The notes under the pieces are model-generated. The model did no database searches. It saw only the letters and a list, made by a program, of their open reading frames with translations, and was not told the origin of the DNA. A stretch of DNA of 64,000 nt, taken from positions 19,993 to 83,992 of the forward strand of contig JAFGGN010000076.1 in the NCBI GenBank assembly GCA_016930535.1, in the 5' to 3' direction. This document shows positions 36,087 to 46,159 of the stretch, piece by piece. The translations under genes were made by a program, and so were the position numbers. Positions within the stretch are counted from its first letter, which is position 1. The number at the start of each line of letters is the position of its first letter. Source of the stretch: a bacterium (GTDB lineage: Bacteria > Zhuqueibacterota > QNDG01 > JAFGCO01).

Positions 36087-38354
36087 ATGCGATTGCTGAG
36101 GTTTTTTATCCATATGTTCATTCTGTCCGATACTGCAATAACGGCTGCCGCCGCAAACAGTCCTTCCGGTCCGGTCAAGACATCCAATCCGATTTTTCAG
36201 ATCAATACGGCCGGACGGTCCCTCGCCTCGGCCAGCCGGCCCCGTATCCTGTCGAACGGCGTGGCCGTTCCGGGCGATTTTCCCGTGATACAGACACAGC
36301 AGTACGGTGAAACAGCTCCCGGCCGGATCTTTTTTTCCTGCACATTTTTCGACGACAACAGCCGGGGCAATTACCTCGTGATCTGCAACAATGACGGGAC
36401 GCCCTATTTTTACCGGCGGTATCCCCGATATCCGACTACGGATAAGGGGACCGCGGATTTTAGGGTTCAGGATGACGGTTTGCTGAGTTTTCACCAATAT
36501 GTTCAGGTTGAATCCGGCGTTTTTTATGTGATGGACGAACATTTCACGGAAATCGATACATTCGACTGCGGCCCGGACTTCCGGACCGACAATCACGAGT
36601 TTCTCATGCTGCCCAACGGGCATGCGCTGCTGATCGCGGAAGAGGACAGCATTGTGGACATGAGTCAGATCGTGTCGGGCGGAAATACACGTGCAACGGT
36701 TCAGGGCAATCATATTCAGGAGCTGGACAGCGACGGCAATCTTTACTGGGAATGGCGTTCCTGGGATCATCTGAATATTGCGGACTGTCAGGAAGTGAAT
36801 CTGCGCGGATACAACATCGATTACGTCCATCTGAATTCGATCGCCGTGGATTATGACGGCAATTACATCATATCGCTTCGGCATTTCGACGAAGTGGCCA
36901 AGATCGACAGCGGCACCGGAGATTTTATCTGGCGGCTTGGAGGCGTGAACAATCAGTTCACCTTTGTCAATGAGGAAGTGCATTTTTTGAGCCAGCATCA
37001 TGTCAGGCCGGTACCGGACAAACCGGATCATTACACGATTTATGACAACGGCAATCAGACGGACAGGCCGGATACACGGGCCGTCGAGTATAAAATAGAT
37101 CCCGTCGCCATGACAGCCGAGAAAGTCTGGGAATACAATTACAGTAAAGTCGGATATTCTTACATGATGGGCAGTGTCCAGCGGCTGCCCAACGGCAATA
37201 CTTACATGGACTGGTCCGACCGTTCCCCGCTGCAGGCCTGTGAAGTGGATTCGAACAACAATCTGCTGTTCGAGATTGAAGTAGCGGGTGTGTCCGGATA
37301 CCGGTCCTACCGGTTCGACTGGGAGGGACAGATGATAAAACCGGACCTGATCGTCGAAAGCCGGCCGGACGGCGTGGTCCTGATCATGAATCAGTTCAAC
37401 GATCCCGATGTGGATTATTTCAGGATTTATCACGATACGGAGCCCGGTTCCACGGCCCTCCTGGATACGAGCAAACTGACGCTTAAAAATCTCACCGGAC
37501 TGGAAAACAGGCAGATGCATTATTTCCGCGTGACTTCGGTGAACACGCAGGGGGAGGAATCCGGCTTTTCCAATGAAGCATCGGTTCTGGTAAAAGTGGT
37601 CGCACCGGGCGAGAACCAGATAATCAATGGAGATTTCAGCGAGGGCAGCAATTACTGGGAATTCATGACCAATGGATTTATTGAGGCCGAGGGGGATGTG
37701 GAGGACGGTGCCTTTCATCTGGAAGTCGACTCGGTTGTCGGCTTCGGTATGGCTTATGTGTATCAGTATCCCGTCAGTCTCGTTGAAGATGCCGTCTATG
37801 TGCTTGAATTCGACGTGTCTGCCAATAAAACGCTCCAGATGGTGCCGGCCGTGGTCTCGGGAACCGGGAATACGGATTATGCGCGGATCGGCGCCATCCA
37901 GGCGACCACGGAAACGATCCGTCATTCTTATGAATTTACACAGACACGATCGAGCACTTCGGACGCACTGGTCGCTTTCGGTCTCGAGATGGATACCGGA
38001 GAGATTGTAATCGATAATGTGGTGTTCAGACAGATCACGTCCGGAATCGGCAACAGCAGTGAGACACTTCCCGGTGAATTCCGGTTCAACGGCAATTACC
38101 CCAATCCGTTCAACGGGACTGCGGCGATTTCGTTTGAGTTGCCGGTCGCCAGTGAAGTGACCATCAATCTTTACGATATTCTGGGAAAACAGCATTGTAC
38201 GATCCATCGGGGAACCTGCTTGTCCGGCTCGCACCGGGTTCTGTTCAATGATCATGCATTGCCGTCCGGCGTTTATTTTATCCGAATGGAGGCCCGTAAT
38301 GCCGGCGGCCGTCTTTTATTTCAGGAAACCAGGAAAATGACAGTCCTCAGGTAG
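36087..38354 (+). CDS. Secreted arylsulfotransferase-like protein 2, short N-terminus
   Basis: 755 residues, homologous to the genes on both sides along the propeller (DNHEFLMLPNGHALLIAEED, GDFIWRLGG, LSQHHVRPV, YDNGNQTDRPDTRAVEY), the Fn3-like segment, the binding-module-like domain and the NPFNGTA sorting-like tail. It lacks the N-terminal Ig-like domain of about 100 residues found in paralogs 1 and 3; the propeller starts right after the signal peptide. Its propeller His motif is SQHHVR. A minus-strand frame of 729 codons lies opposite; I treat it as a composition shadow. Confidence 0.82.
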   Translation: MRLLRFFIHMFILSDTAITAAAANSPSGPVKTSNPIFQINTAGRSLASASRPRILSNGVAVPGDFPVIQTQQYGETAPGRIFFSCTFFDDNSRGNYLVICNNDGTPYFYRRYPRYPTTDKGTADFRVQDDGLLSFHQYVQVESGVFYVMDEHFTEIDTFDCGPDFRTDNHEFLMLPNGHALLIAEEDSIVDMSQIVSGGNTRATVQGNHIQELDSDGNLYWEWRSWDHLNIADCQEVNLRGYNIDYVHLNSIAVDYDGNYIISLRHFDEVAKIDSGTGDFIWRLGGVNNQFTFVNEEVHFLSQHHVRPVPDKPDHYTIYDNGNQTDRPDTRAVEYKIDPVAMTAEKVWEYNYSKVGYSYMMGSVQRLPNGNTYMDWSDRSPLQACEVDSNNNLLFEIEVAGVSGYRSYRFDWEGQMIKPDLIVESRPDGVVLIMNQFNDPDVDYFRIYHDTEPGSTALLDTSKLTLKNLTGLENRQMHYFRVTSVNTQGEESGFSNEASVLVKVVAPGENQIINGDFSEGSNYWEFMTNGFIEAEGDVEDGAFHLEVDSVVGFGMAYVYQYPVSLVEDAVYVLEFDVSANKTLQMVPAVVSGTGNTDYARIGAIQATTETIRHSYEFTQTRSSTSDALVAFGLEMDTGEIVIDNVVFRQITSGIGNSSETLPGEFRFNGNYPNPFNGTAAISFELPVASEVTINLYDILGKQHCTIHRGTCLSGSHRVLFNDHALPSGVYFIRMEARNAGGRLLFQETRKMTVLR

Positions 38355-38434
38355 ATTTGAATGCAGCCGGACGGAAGACAGGATAAACAGGGCCGGCACA
38401 TTTTAAAATGGATCGAAAAGGAGGGATAAAAACC

Positions 38435-40954
38435 ATGAGAAGACGCTTCATATTGTCCGGTATGCTGCTGATTGTTCTTGCCATCCATGCAACCGCATCG
38501 CTGGAGGACCGCATTCATTACCTGTATCCGAAACCGGGTGCCGCCTATATCAATCCGCAGACCAGCCTGATTCTGCGACTTGAGAATGCGTCCGCTCACG
38601 AAAGACCGGTTTTTGAAGTGACCGGTGAAAAAAGCGGAATCATCAACGGGGTATGCAAAACCAGCGGAACCCCGCCGACATATCTTTTTTATCCGGATGA
38701 GGCCTTTGAACCCGGGGAATCCGTTTCCGTGACAATCAGGCTGGAAGACCGGTCCTTTTCGTATTCATTTACTACGGGGCGGCCGGCACCGTTTCCCGCA
38801 CCCGTGTCTTTCGGATCCGGTGAAAATTCGATCCGGAGTCCGAAATCCGCGGCCCGTTCATTCCAGGCCTACGGAGAACCCACCATTCTTCCGAACGGTG
38901 TGTCCGTGCCCAGTGATTTCATGTACGTGGACGTGACCGTGAACACGTCACCGGATACAGGCAAGTTTTTTCTGAACAATCGCCCCAGCATGCCGTATCT
39001 GCTGATTCTGAACAACGACGGCACGCCATACTGGTACAGGCGCACGCCCGTGCGCCAGCGGGATTTCAAGGTGCAGTCCAACGGCATGCTGACCGCGCAG
39101 TGGGGCTACCAGACACCGTACGGATATATCGGCATGGATTCCACGTACGCGGTCGTGGATACGTTTTATGCGGGTCCCGGCTATGTGTCCTGCGAGCACG
39201 AGCTTCAGGTAATGCCGAACGGCAACTACCTCATCATTGTCCTGGATTATTTTCAGTATGACCTGAGTACGGTGATCGAAGGCGGGATGTCCAATGCATA
39301 TATGATACTGAGTCTCGTACAGGAACTGGACAAGGATGATCAGGTGATTTTTACATGGAATCCGCTGGATCATTTCGATGTGGCCGATATGCGGGTGGAA
39401 TCGTTCTCCAACACGTTCCGTTATCCGCATCTCAATTCCATCGATGTGGATGACGACGGCAATCTGGTGATATCGAGCCGGCACATGTCGGAAGTGACCA
39501 AAATTAACAGGCAGACCGGGGACATTATCTGGCGCCTCGGAGGCAACCATAGTGATTTTACGTTCGTGGACGATCCGCTGGACGGATTTTCCGGGCAGCA
39601 TGCGGCCCGCGTGCTGGGAGACGGTCACTATCTGATGTTCGACAATGGAAACGAGCATTCCCAGCCGCAGTCCAGGGCCGTGGAATATGCCCTGGACACA
39701 CTGGCGATGACGGCCACCATGGTATGGGAATATCGCAACGAACCGGGTACCGTCTATTCAAGTTATATGGGAAACGCCCAGCGCCTGCCCAACGGCAATA
39801 CACTGATCAACTGGGCCATCGGTCCGAGACCCAAGGCCACCGAGGTGACGGCAGACGGGGAAAAAGTGTACGAAATGAACTATGAAAGTCATGACGAATG
39901 TTACCGTACCCAGAAATTCAACTGGAACGTGCCTGCAAAAACACCCTACCTGATCATCGAATCGGGGGCCAGAGGCGCGACCCTTCTGTTCAACCAGTTC
40001 GGCGATCCGGACGTGGATTATTACCGGATATACCACGGGACCAGTCCGGATCCGACGGCGCTTCTCGACACGAGCCGGCTCACGATGAAAAAGTTCGACA
40101 ATCTGGAGAACAAGGCGATTCATTTTTTCCGGGTCACTTCGGTCAGTAAAACGGGCCAGGAATCCGGATATTCCAACCAGGAAGGAGCGATTGTAAAGAT
40201 CATCGAGCCGGGAGAAAATCAGGTGTTAAACGATGATTTCTCACAGGGCGATAATTTCTGGGGCCTGTCCTATTACGGAAGCGTGGACATGGAGGGCAGT
40301 GTGGTCGACAGCGTTTTTCATCTGAAGGTCAGCGCAATCAACGGATACGGAGGCGCGTATCTGTACCAGTATCCGGTGGAACTGATACGGAACGAGACGT
40401 ATGTCATGGAGTTCGATGTATGGTCGAATGTGACCCTTCAGGTGCAGCCGCTGGTGGCGACTTCGAACGGTCAGACGGATTTTGCGCGTATCGGCGCCAT
40501 ACAGGTGACGCCGCAGAGAGAACATCACTCATACGAATTCACCAAAAGATCGTCGAGTACTTCTGAAGCCGTTCTGGCCTTCCTCATGGAAATATCCGGG
40601 GACCTGTATGTGGATAATGTGGTGCTGAAACAGGTCGTGACCGGAGTGGAGCAGGAGCAGTCAGCACTGCCGGGAAAATTCATGCTGTACGGCAACTATC
40701 CCAATCCGTTCAACGGCCGGACCACGTTCCGGTTCGATGTGCCCTCGGCGAGTGAGGTGACGTTTACCCTGTACGATATACTCGGCAGACGGATCCGGGA
40801 AATCGGAAAAGGCAGCTACCAGGCCGGTGCACACCGGATCGCGTTCGAGGACGGGGCCCTGACTTCAGGCGTTTATTTCTGCCGGATGGAAGCCAGGGAT
40901 CGTGACGGCCACATGCTGTTCAGGGACGTCCGGAAAATGATGCTCATGAAATAG
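38435..40954 (+). CDS. Secreted arylsulfotransferase-like protein 3 with T9SS-like tail
   Basis: 839 residues from ATG 38435, which follows a GGAGGG site (an in-frame ATG at 38408 does not). Signal peptide, Ig-like N-terminal domain (IHYLYPKPGAAYINPQTSL), ASST-type propeller (CEHELQVMPNGNYLIIVLD, GDIIWRLGG, FSGQHAARVLGDGHYLMFDNGN), Fn3-like, binding-module-like and NYPNPFNGRT sorting-like domains. Architecture matches paralog 1. The binding-module-like domain is closest by eye to paralog 2 (GGAYLYQYPVELI versus GMAYVYQYPVSLV), suggesting mixing among copies. The three genes are spaced 126 and 80 bases apart, so a common transcript is plausible. Confidence 0.82.
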   Translation: MRRRFILSGMLLIVLAIHATASLEDRIHYLYPKPGAAYINPQTSLILRLENASAHERPVFEVTGEKSGIINGVCKTSGTPPTYLFYPDEAFEPGESVSVTIRLEDRSFSYSFTTGRPAPFPAPVSFGSGENSIRSPKSAARSFQAYGEPTILPNGVSVPSDFMYVDVTVNTSPDTGKFFLNNRPSMPYLLILNNDGTPYWYRRTPVRQRDFKVQSNGMLTAQWGYQTPYGYIGMDSTYAVVDTFYAGPGYVSCEHELQVMPNGNYLIIVLDYFQYDLSTVIEGGMSNAYMILSLVQELDKDDQVIFTWNPLDHFDVADMRVESFSNTFRYPHLNSIDVDDDGNLVISSRHMSEVTKINRQTGDIIWRLGGNHSDFTFVDDPLDGFSGQHAARVLGDGHYLMFDNGNEHSQPQSRAVEYALDTLAMTATMVWEYRNEPGTVYSSYMGNAQRLPNGNTLINWAIGPRPKATEVTADGEKVYEMNYESHDECYRTQKFNWNVPAKTPYLIIESGARGATLLFNQFGDPDVDYYRIYHGTSPDPTALLDTSRLTMKKFDNLENKAIHFFRVTSVSKTGQESGYSNQEGAIVKIIEPGENQVLNDDFSQGDNFWGLSYYGSVDMEGSVVDSVFHLKVSAINGYGGAYLYQYPVELIRNETYVMEFDVWSNVTLQVQPLVATSNGQTDFARIGAIQVTPQREHHSYEFTKRSSSTSEAVLAFLMEISGDLYVDNVVLKQVVTGVEQEQSALPGKFMLYGNYPNPFNGRTTFRFDVPSASEVTFTLYDILGRRIREIGKGSYQAGAHRIAFEDGALTSGVYFCRMEARDRDGHMLFRDVRKMMLMK

Positions 40955-40956
40955 AA

Positions 40957-41000
40957 AAACCGCACGGGAGCCGGTGCGTCCCGTACGGTTTCCTTTTTAA
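40957..41000 (+). terminator. Rho-independent terminator after the third sulfotransferase-like gene
   Basis: 13-bp stem with one mismatch (40957-40969 with 40979-40991) followed by CCTTTTT. Preceded by five A on the plus strand, so it could work in both directions between the converging genes. Confidence 0.75.
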
Positions 41001-41003
41001 TGG

Positions 41004-41041
41004 ATCCGGGACCTGCTTGAAGGCCCCGGATTTTTTTTTTC
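41004..41041 (+). terminator. Second tandem terminator hairpin
   Basis: ATCCGGG (41004-41010) pairs with CCCGGAT (41025-41031), followed by a long T run. A back-up to the hairpin just upstream. Confidence 0.6.
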
Positions 41042-41156
41042 AAACCGGCTGCTTTGCCAAAGCAATTGAAATCCTGCTGCAGGCACACGCATTTTCATGC
41101 ACCATGGACGAGCAGCCGGAACGCCGGAGGTGAATTGCCCCCGGAAGGCGGCTCAT

Positions 41157-43253
41157 TTACTGCCAGCCCTGTTCTCTTTCCAGTCCGCCCAGATCCGGCT
41201 TTCTGGCCGCGATGTCGAGGGATTCTCTGTATAAATGTTCCAGGTCTCCCAGGTCGATCCCGGATCCATCTCTGATAAAAACCGGTATTTTATAAAGAGG
41301 TGTATCCATATCGATAATTTGTCCGCCCTCGAGTTTCATCGTTGTGTCCCAGGCATTGATCCATGTTTCACCTGCAGGCAGATAGCAGGAATGGGTTTTA
41401 GCATCCGGTTCCCAGATTGCCGATACGAGAATATCCGGACCGAGCATGAAGGTCTGCCAGTCCATCCAGCTTTCGGGCTGGTCCGGACAGGCAAGGAAGA
41501 GAGGCCTGACAATCGGCGTGCCGGTTTCCGATGCTTCCCTGGCAAGTGCGTGAATATAGGGTTTCAGTTTCATCCGGAGTTTTGCGTACAGGCGCCAGAC
41601 TGCGATCAGTTCGCTGTCATAATGCGGCGGTTCCGGGTTGTCCCAGAAACCCCGGTTGTTGGTCGGGCCCACTTCCATGATGGGCGAAAAGCAACTGAAC
41701 GCCAGCCATCTCATACATGTCTCATGTGAGAAATCGCCCCAGTACCCGCCCGTGTCCGATCCCCAGACCGGGTAACCCATGATACTGCAGCGCTGCATTC
41801 CGATGATGACGGAACGCAATCCCTCGGGACGGCCGTTCGTATCACCGGCCCACAGGCCGCCGTATCTCGAGCTGCCCGTATACTGGGCACGCGGAAACAG
41901 GATGAAATTATCGCCGAGTATGGGTTGAACCGCTTTAAAGGTGGCCTCGACATACTGACGGGGATAATCATTGTAATTTTCCCGGTACGTCTTTCCCGAA
42001 GCGGTTTTTAAATCGAATGTGTCCATCAGTTTTTCCCCGTCCGCCCGGTCCAGCTTGTAACCGCGAACGCCCATGCGTGCCAGCCTGGCTGGCCCGTTTT
42101 CCATCCACCACTGCCTTCCCCGGGGATGCGTGAAGTCGATTAGTTCCTGATCCACTGTGTCGTAGTCCTTGCTGGTCAAAATAAAATTGCTGTCAATGGC
42201 CGTCTCGTTCATTTTTCCCATGACCCAGGGAGCGATCCACAGCATGAATTCGATGCCCCGACCGTTCAGCCAGCCGATCATGGCTTCCGCTTCCGGAAAG
42301 CGTACAGGATCGAATTCATAATCGTCGAATCCCCTGGGGCCGATGGCCCAGGGACGGTCTACCCAGTATGCAGTGCAGGGGATATCGAGGGCTTTCATCA
42401 TGAGAATGTCTTCCACCAGTTCGCTGTTGAAGGGGGCATGGACCGCGGTTGAATCATAATATGCGGCTCTGTTTTTATGTTCATCCCTCCATCGCCAGGG
42501 GCCGAAGGCCCAGGCCGGGGGACAGAAAGGCGGGCCTGCCTCCAGTGCGTGTTTCTGTACAATTTCGAGCGGTGTGCCGAAATAGAGCCAAAAGTCGAAT
42601 TCGGGTCCTTCAAACGCGATTTCGACGGTCTCTTCGCCGGATTTGCAGAAATCGAAGGATCCGGGCCATGTGGTTTCCGTAAAAAAACCGTAATTGGAAG
42701 AAGAGATATAGAAGGGCGCATAGGCGGATATCGTCGGTTTGACCTTCATTTCCACAAATTCGCCCCGCAGATTCAGACCGGTTTGAATGCCCTTTTCCCA
42801 GCATTTGTTCTGATGGCCGTCCACGACACGCTCGAGCGCACCGGTAAAATACTCTTCGGGCAGTGCCGCGATGTGGATGATCCATTTGAGGGGAACGGGC
42901 CCGGTGTCGCTGCCGGGTTCGATATGCAGCCGGCACCTGTCCTGCCCGGGTTCCACCGTCAGCCGCACCGTGCCGGCCGGTGATTTTTCCCAGGTGCATG
43001 TGCTGCCGTCCCATTTCATGGATTTGTCCGGCAGCCAGTGTCTTTTACCGTTTATTTCAAATCCGATGCTGCCGGTTTTTTTTGAAACCGGTTGTATGCG
43101 AATGGCCGGTCCGGCGGGATTGGGAATGATAATCACCGGATGGCCGTTCTCCCGGGCGAATGTCAGTTCAGCGGCCACGGAGAGGCCGGGTTCCAGGCAG
43201 AACACGGATAGAATCGTCCATGCCAGGAGCGGAAGGGTGATTGATTTTTTCAT
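41157..43253 (-). CDS. GH31-family alpha-glycosidase
   Basis: 698 residues with a signal peptide (LPLLAWTILSVFC), so exported. An N-terminal beta-sandwich (about 30-230) is followed by the GH31 barrel: FGPWRWRDEH, GIEFMLWIAPWVMG, the nucleophile Asp402 in GYKLDRADGE, and the acid-base region GLWAGDTNG, then GSDTGGYWG. A C-terminal beta domain ends it. GH31 includes alpha-glucosidases, alpha-xylosidases and sulfoquinovosidases; the exact sugar is not decidable here. The KxDxxDGE variant around the nucleophile differs from the common KxDxGE. It is the last gene of a minus-strand cluster with two SGNH esterases and a metallo-beta-lactamase-fold protein. Confidence 0.85.
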   Translation of the reverse strand: MKKSITLPLLAWTILSVFCLEPGLSVAAELTFARENGHPVIIIPNPAGPAIRIQPVSKKTGSIGFEINGKRHWLPDKSMKWDGSTCTWEKSPAGTVRLTVEPGQDRCRLHIEPGSDTGPVPLKWIIHIAALPEEYFTGALERVVDGHQNKCWEKGIQTGLNLRGEFVEMKVKPTISAYAPFYISSSNYGFFTETTWPGSFDFCKSGEETVEIAFEGPEFDFWLYFGTPLEIVQKHALEAGPPFCPPAWAFGPWRWRDEHKNRAAYYDSTAVHAPFNSELVEDILMMKALDIPCTAYWVDRPWAIGPRGFDDYEFDPVRFPEAEAMIGWLNGRGIEFMLWIAPWVMGKMNETAIDSNFILTSKDYDTVDQELIDFTHPRGRQWWMENGPARLARMGVRGYKLDRADGEKLMDTFDLKTASGKTYRENYNDYPRQYVEATFKAVQPILGDNFILFPRAQYTGSSRYGGLWAGDTNGRPEGLRSVIIGMQRCSIMGYPVWGSDTGGYWGDFSHETCMRWLAFSCFSPIMEVGPTNNRGFWDNPEPPHYDSELIAVWRLYAKLRMKLKPYIHALAREASETGTPIVRPLFLACPDQPESWMDWQTFMLGPDILVSAIWEPDAKTHSCYLPAGETWINAWDTTMKLEGGQIIDMDTPLYKIPVFIRDGSGIDLGDLEHLYRESLDIAARKPDLGGLEREQGWQ

Positions 43254-43330
43254 GAAATTGTCCTTCTTTTTTTATGAATTCCAATCGACCGGCTCTTTAT
43301 GGAATCCCGACGGATTCCGGGCGGCCGGAC

Positions 43331-44848
43331 TCATTTATCGGACAGTACGGTTAGGGGGAATACGGCATCCGGATCCAGACAGGTTTCATAGGTCCAGTGC
43401 TCCCCGTCCGTGATCCGGATCACGACATGCCCGACTTCAAATGCGAGCAGGTCTTCGATCAGTCTTTTATGATTTTTCTTCAGAATTGCAAGTACGTTTT
43501 TCTGCACGTGATGGGTATAAGCTCCCCGGCCGTATATGTGCTCTTCACCGGATACGAGAATCAGACAGGGATCGATGAAACGCAGGTATTCGTTGTCCAC
43601 CGAGCCGTGAAAATGATGGTTGGCATGATATACATGGGTCTTCAGCATTTCGGTTTGATGCCTTTCCCCGTATCTTTTCAGGATCTGTTCCTGATTCGAG
43701 GCATAAATGTCCCCTCCGTGCGTGTATATAAAATCCCGGTATTCCATGCGCATGGACAGGGACCGGGAGTTTTCCCCGAGTTCGTCGCTCCCGTCCTCCC
43801 AGGAGTTCAGAATCGTGACGTTTACGCCCCCGTAATCGAACCGGTCATCCCGGTGATAATCATGATATCCCTTGAGACGCATCTCCGGAAATTTTTCGGT
43901 CAGTAATTCCCTGCCCCCCATATGGTCGTTGTGCTCATGCGTGATCCACAATTCGTCCAGGGTAAGCCCATGCCGGTCGAGGAACGGAATCACACGTTCC
44001 CGGCACATGGATTTCGTGCCCGTATCGATCAGGAGCGTCCGGCCCGAGGGCAGCAGCATCAGCACTGCGGTTCCGTGACTCACATCCAGATCGATGATGG
44101 TCCAGTCAGACGGCGGGCAGGTTTCAGCGGTATAAACCGTGAAAACGACCGGATCCGTATTTGAGAAATTGAGATGAAACGCATGACCGCCCGCGGTAAG
44201 CGTCTGAATAAAACTGCCCGGGAGGGTGATGCGTCCCGCGTCTTCCAAATAGCTGACCGGTGAAAATGTGAAGGGAACGGAATTCCCCGAGAGCGTCACG
44301 CCTGTAAACGGATTATGGTTCTTTTCGAGCTGGAACACCAGCTCCGGCCGGGGCATGTCCCGGTAGTTCCGGTTCTGGACCGGCGTGATATCAGGGGCGT
44401 CGAATACGGGACCCATGACGCGGAGATCATCGATATCCATATTGCCCCACGAGGCAAGCAGCTCGATCCGGTTGGTCCCCTTTTTCAGTCCGGCCGCATG
44501 CGTGATTTCTGTCCACGACCGGCTGATTGGAAAACCGATTTCCGGGGCATACTCCTTTCCGTTGATCAGAATATGCTGGGCATTGTCCCCGTCCGCGGCC
44601 CGGTACCGGATTTGGAGCCTGTATCTTGCCGTCGAGTCCACATCGACATCGAAACGGACCGATCCCCGGTTCGGAGGCATGAAAACATAGCGTCCTCCGC
44701 TTGCCTCATGATCGTTCCTGACCTGTATGCTGTCCGCAAGCACGGCCTGTTCCGCCTCGTATTGCCGGACTTCTGGCCGTGCCGCACAGAATGTGATTGT
44801 GAGAAAAAAAGTCATGACGGTCAGAATGAATCGTCTCATTTTATTCAT
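43331..44848 (-). CDS. Metallo-beta-lactamase-fold hydrolase with carbohydrate-binding module
   Basis: 505 residues, signal peptide (LTVMTFFLTITFCAA). Residues about 28-150 form a CBM6/35-like beta-sandwich (YEAEQAVLADSIQV, LKKGTNRIELLASWG). Residues about 250-500 are a metallo-beta-lactamase-fold domain with the ComEC/Rec2-like strand GTAVLMLLPSGRTLLIDTG and the metal motif HEHNDHMGG. This fusion of a sugar-binding module to a metallohydrolase is unusual. The activity is unknown; a glycan esterase or phosphodiesterase role is only suggested by the flanking GH31 and SGNH genes. A GGGGAGA site supports the start. Confidence 0.75.
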   Translation of the reverse strand: MNKMRRFILTVMTFFLTITFCAARPEVRQYEAEQAVLADSIQVRNDHEASGGRYVFMPPNRGSVRFDVDVDSTARYRLQIRYRAADGDNAQHILINGKEYAPEIGFPISRSWTEITHAAGLKKGTNRIELLASWGNMDIDDLRVMGPVFDAPDITPVQNRNYRDMPRPELVFQLEKNHNPFTGVTLSGNSVPFTFSPVSYLEDAGRITLPGSFIQTLTAGGHAFHLNFSNTDPVVFTVYTAETCPPSDWTIIDLDVSHGTAVLMLLPSGRTLLIDTGTKSMCRERVIPFLDRHGLTLDELWITHEHNDHMGGRELLTEKFPEMRLKGYHDYHRDDRFDYGGVNVTILNSWEDGSDELGENSRSLSMRMEYRDFIYTHGGDIYASNQEQILKRYGERHQTEMLKTHVYHANHHFHGSVDNEYLRFIDPCLILVSGEEHIYGRGAYTHHVQKNVLAILKKNHKRLIEDLLAFEVGHVVIRITDGEHWTYETCLDPDAVFPLTVLSDK

Positions 44849-44886
44849 GACGGTTTCTCCCCGTTATTTTTGGTGATCATGGCAGC

Positions 44887-45012
44887 CGGGTTATAACAGA
44901 ATTGTAGAAGGGTAGAAGTGTAGACGCGGCCACTCCCCAGCCCCATTTTGGTCCTTTCCTTACTCTTCAACGCTTCAACCCTTTTACTCTTTTACTTTAT
45001 CCGTTTCATCGT
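44887..45012. repeat. Mosaic intergenic repeat island D
   Basis: GTAGAAGGGTAGAAGTGTAGA words (44904-44924), then the complementary-style pyrimidine words ACTCTTCAACGCTTCAACCC and TTTTACTCTTTTACTTTATCCG. The same GTAAAAGAGTAAAAGTGTAGAAGAGTAGAAGGG words occur at 63.9 kb. Confidence 0.55.
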
Positions 45013-45036
45013 ACGGAACAGCGGACTGATCTTCCG

Positions 45037-46125
45037 TTATTCCCATCCCAGATTTTTTCTGATAAACTGCGTCAGCGTGTCCGCCATGGCCTTATGATGA
45101 CGCACCCTGGGATGTTTATAGGTGCCGTCGAACTCAAAGAAAAGCGTGACAATATTCGGATCCTTGTTCTTCTTTTTCCTCTGGTCCACAGCTTTTTGTA
45201 CATAACCCGGCCATGGGGACAATTCCTTTGTCGCATCCATGCTCCCGAGGGTGCAGATGATGGGACTGTCCGGATATTTGCCGCGAATCAATCCGAGAAA
45301 ATCATCGTATGCCTGTACGATGCGCTCCTCATCGGGCACCGGTTCCAGCCGGCCGATCAGCCAGCTGTCGTTCTGAAACAGGTTGATCACGACCAGGTCC
45401 GGTGTCCACCGGGTAAAATCCCATTTGCTGTCCGGGTCCCACGGATTCAGACGGTTATAATATTCGGGCATAATCATGTCGAACCAGCTGATCAGAATGC
45501 CGATGCCGCTTTTCGCGATACACGTATAATCCGCATCGAGTGCCCTGGCGGTTATGGCGCCGTAGGCCAGGAAATTGTTGCGTTTGGCATTGTTTTCGTC
45601 TTCTTCCTCGTCCGGCACCTCGTTACCCATGCCGCAGGTAATCGAATTGCCGTAAAACTCTATTTTTCTGGCCGGACGTGCGGGCGGTTCTTCGAGTGAT
45701 CTGCCGTCATCCAGGACCAGACCCTTGAACCGGGTCGGGCCTGAGAATCCCTCGGTTCTCCTGAAGATCATGATCTGATGCACCGTATCCGTCAGATGTT
45801 TCGCCACGGCAGTCATCTGAAAGCCCGGCCCGCAGTCGATGATGACAGGATGATCGTCATTGTCGATAAACACGCTGTAGTAATTATCCCCGGTCGAATC
45901 ATCCAGCATCACCTGTACGGAAGTGCCCTGAAAACGTGCTTTGATGTAGGAGCCCGGCCAGTAAATGACAGGGGACAGGGTGTCCGAGAAATCAATGCGC
46001 CCGGTGTACTGAAATCCGGGATGACTGGCCTGAATGATGGTTTCTGGTTGTACAAGGTCCGTTCTGAACAGGACGGCGGCAAACATGAGCGCCGGTATGG
46101 AACGTTTCAGGTGATACATTTTCAT
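45037..46125 (-). CDS. SGNH/GDSL esterase, CE2-like acetyl-carbohydrate esterase
   Basis: 362 residues. Signal peptide, then an N-terminal jelly-roll (about 30-145: YTGRIDFSDTLSPVIYWPGS, then VQVMLDDS) and a C-terminal SGNH domain with the block I motif FYGNSITCGMGNE. That domain order is typical of family CE2 acetyl-xylan/carbohydrate esterases. The late block V may be HPRVRHHKAMAD. It would remove acetyl groups from plant or microbial glycans outside the inner membrane. AGGAG precedes the ATG. It lies downstream of the second SGNH gene, gap 34 bases. Confidence 0.82.
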   Translation of the reverse strand: MKMYHLKRSIPALMFAAVLFRTDLVQPETIIQASHPGFQYTGRIDFSDTLSPVIYWPGSYIKARFQGTSVQVMLDDSTGDNYYSVFIDNDDHPVIIDCGPGFQMTAVAKHLTDTVHQIMIFRRTEGFSGPTRFKGLVLDDGRSLEEPPARPARKIEFYGNSITCGMGNEVPDEEEDENNAKRNNFLAYGAITARALDADYTCIAKSGIGILISWFDMIMPEYYNRLNPWDPDSKWDFTRWTPDLVVINLFQNDSWLIGRLEPVPDEERIVQAYDDFLGLIRGKYPDSPIICTLGSMDATKELSPWPGYVQKAVDQRKKKNKDPNIVTLFFEFDGTYKHPRVRHHKAMADTLTQFIRKNLGWE

Positions 46126-46159
46126 GAGATGCTCCTAAAGAGTACAGAGACGGTTTCCG

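Noticed and set aside
36066..38255. A 729-codon open frame on the minus strand opposite the second sulfotransferase-like gene
   Set aside because: The plus-strand gene has clear homology to both neighbours. The antisense peptide is His/Ile/Arg-rich with no recognisable domain, and similar antisense frames lie opposite other genes here; this is a codon-composition shadow.
43301..43318. GGAATCC-CGAC-GGATTCC hairpin between the metallohydrolase and GH31 genes
   Set aside because: Seven-base stem with no T run on either strand, so not called as a terminator.
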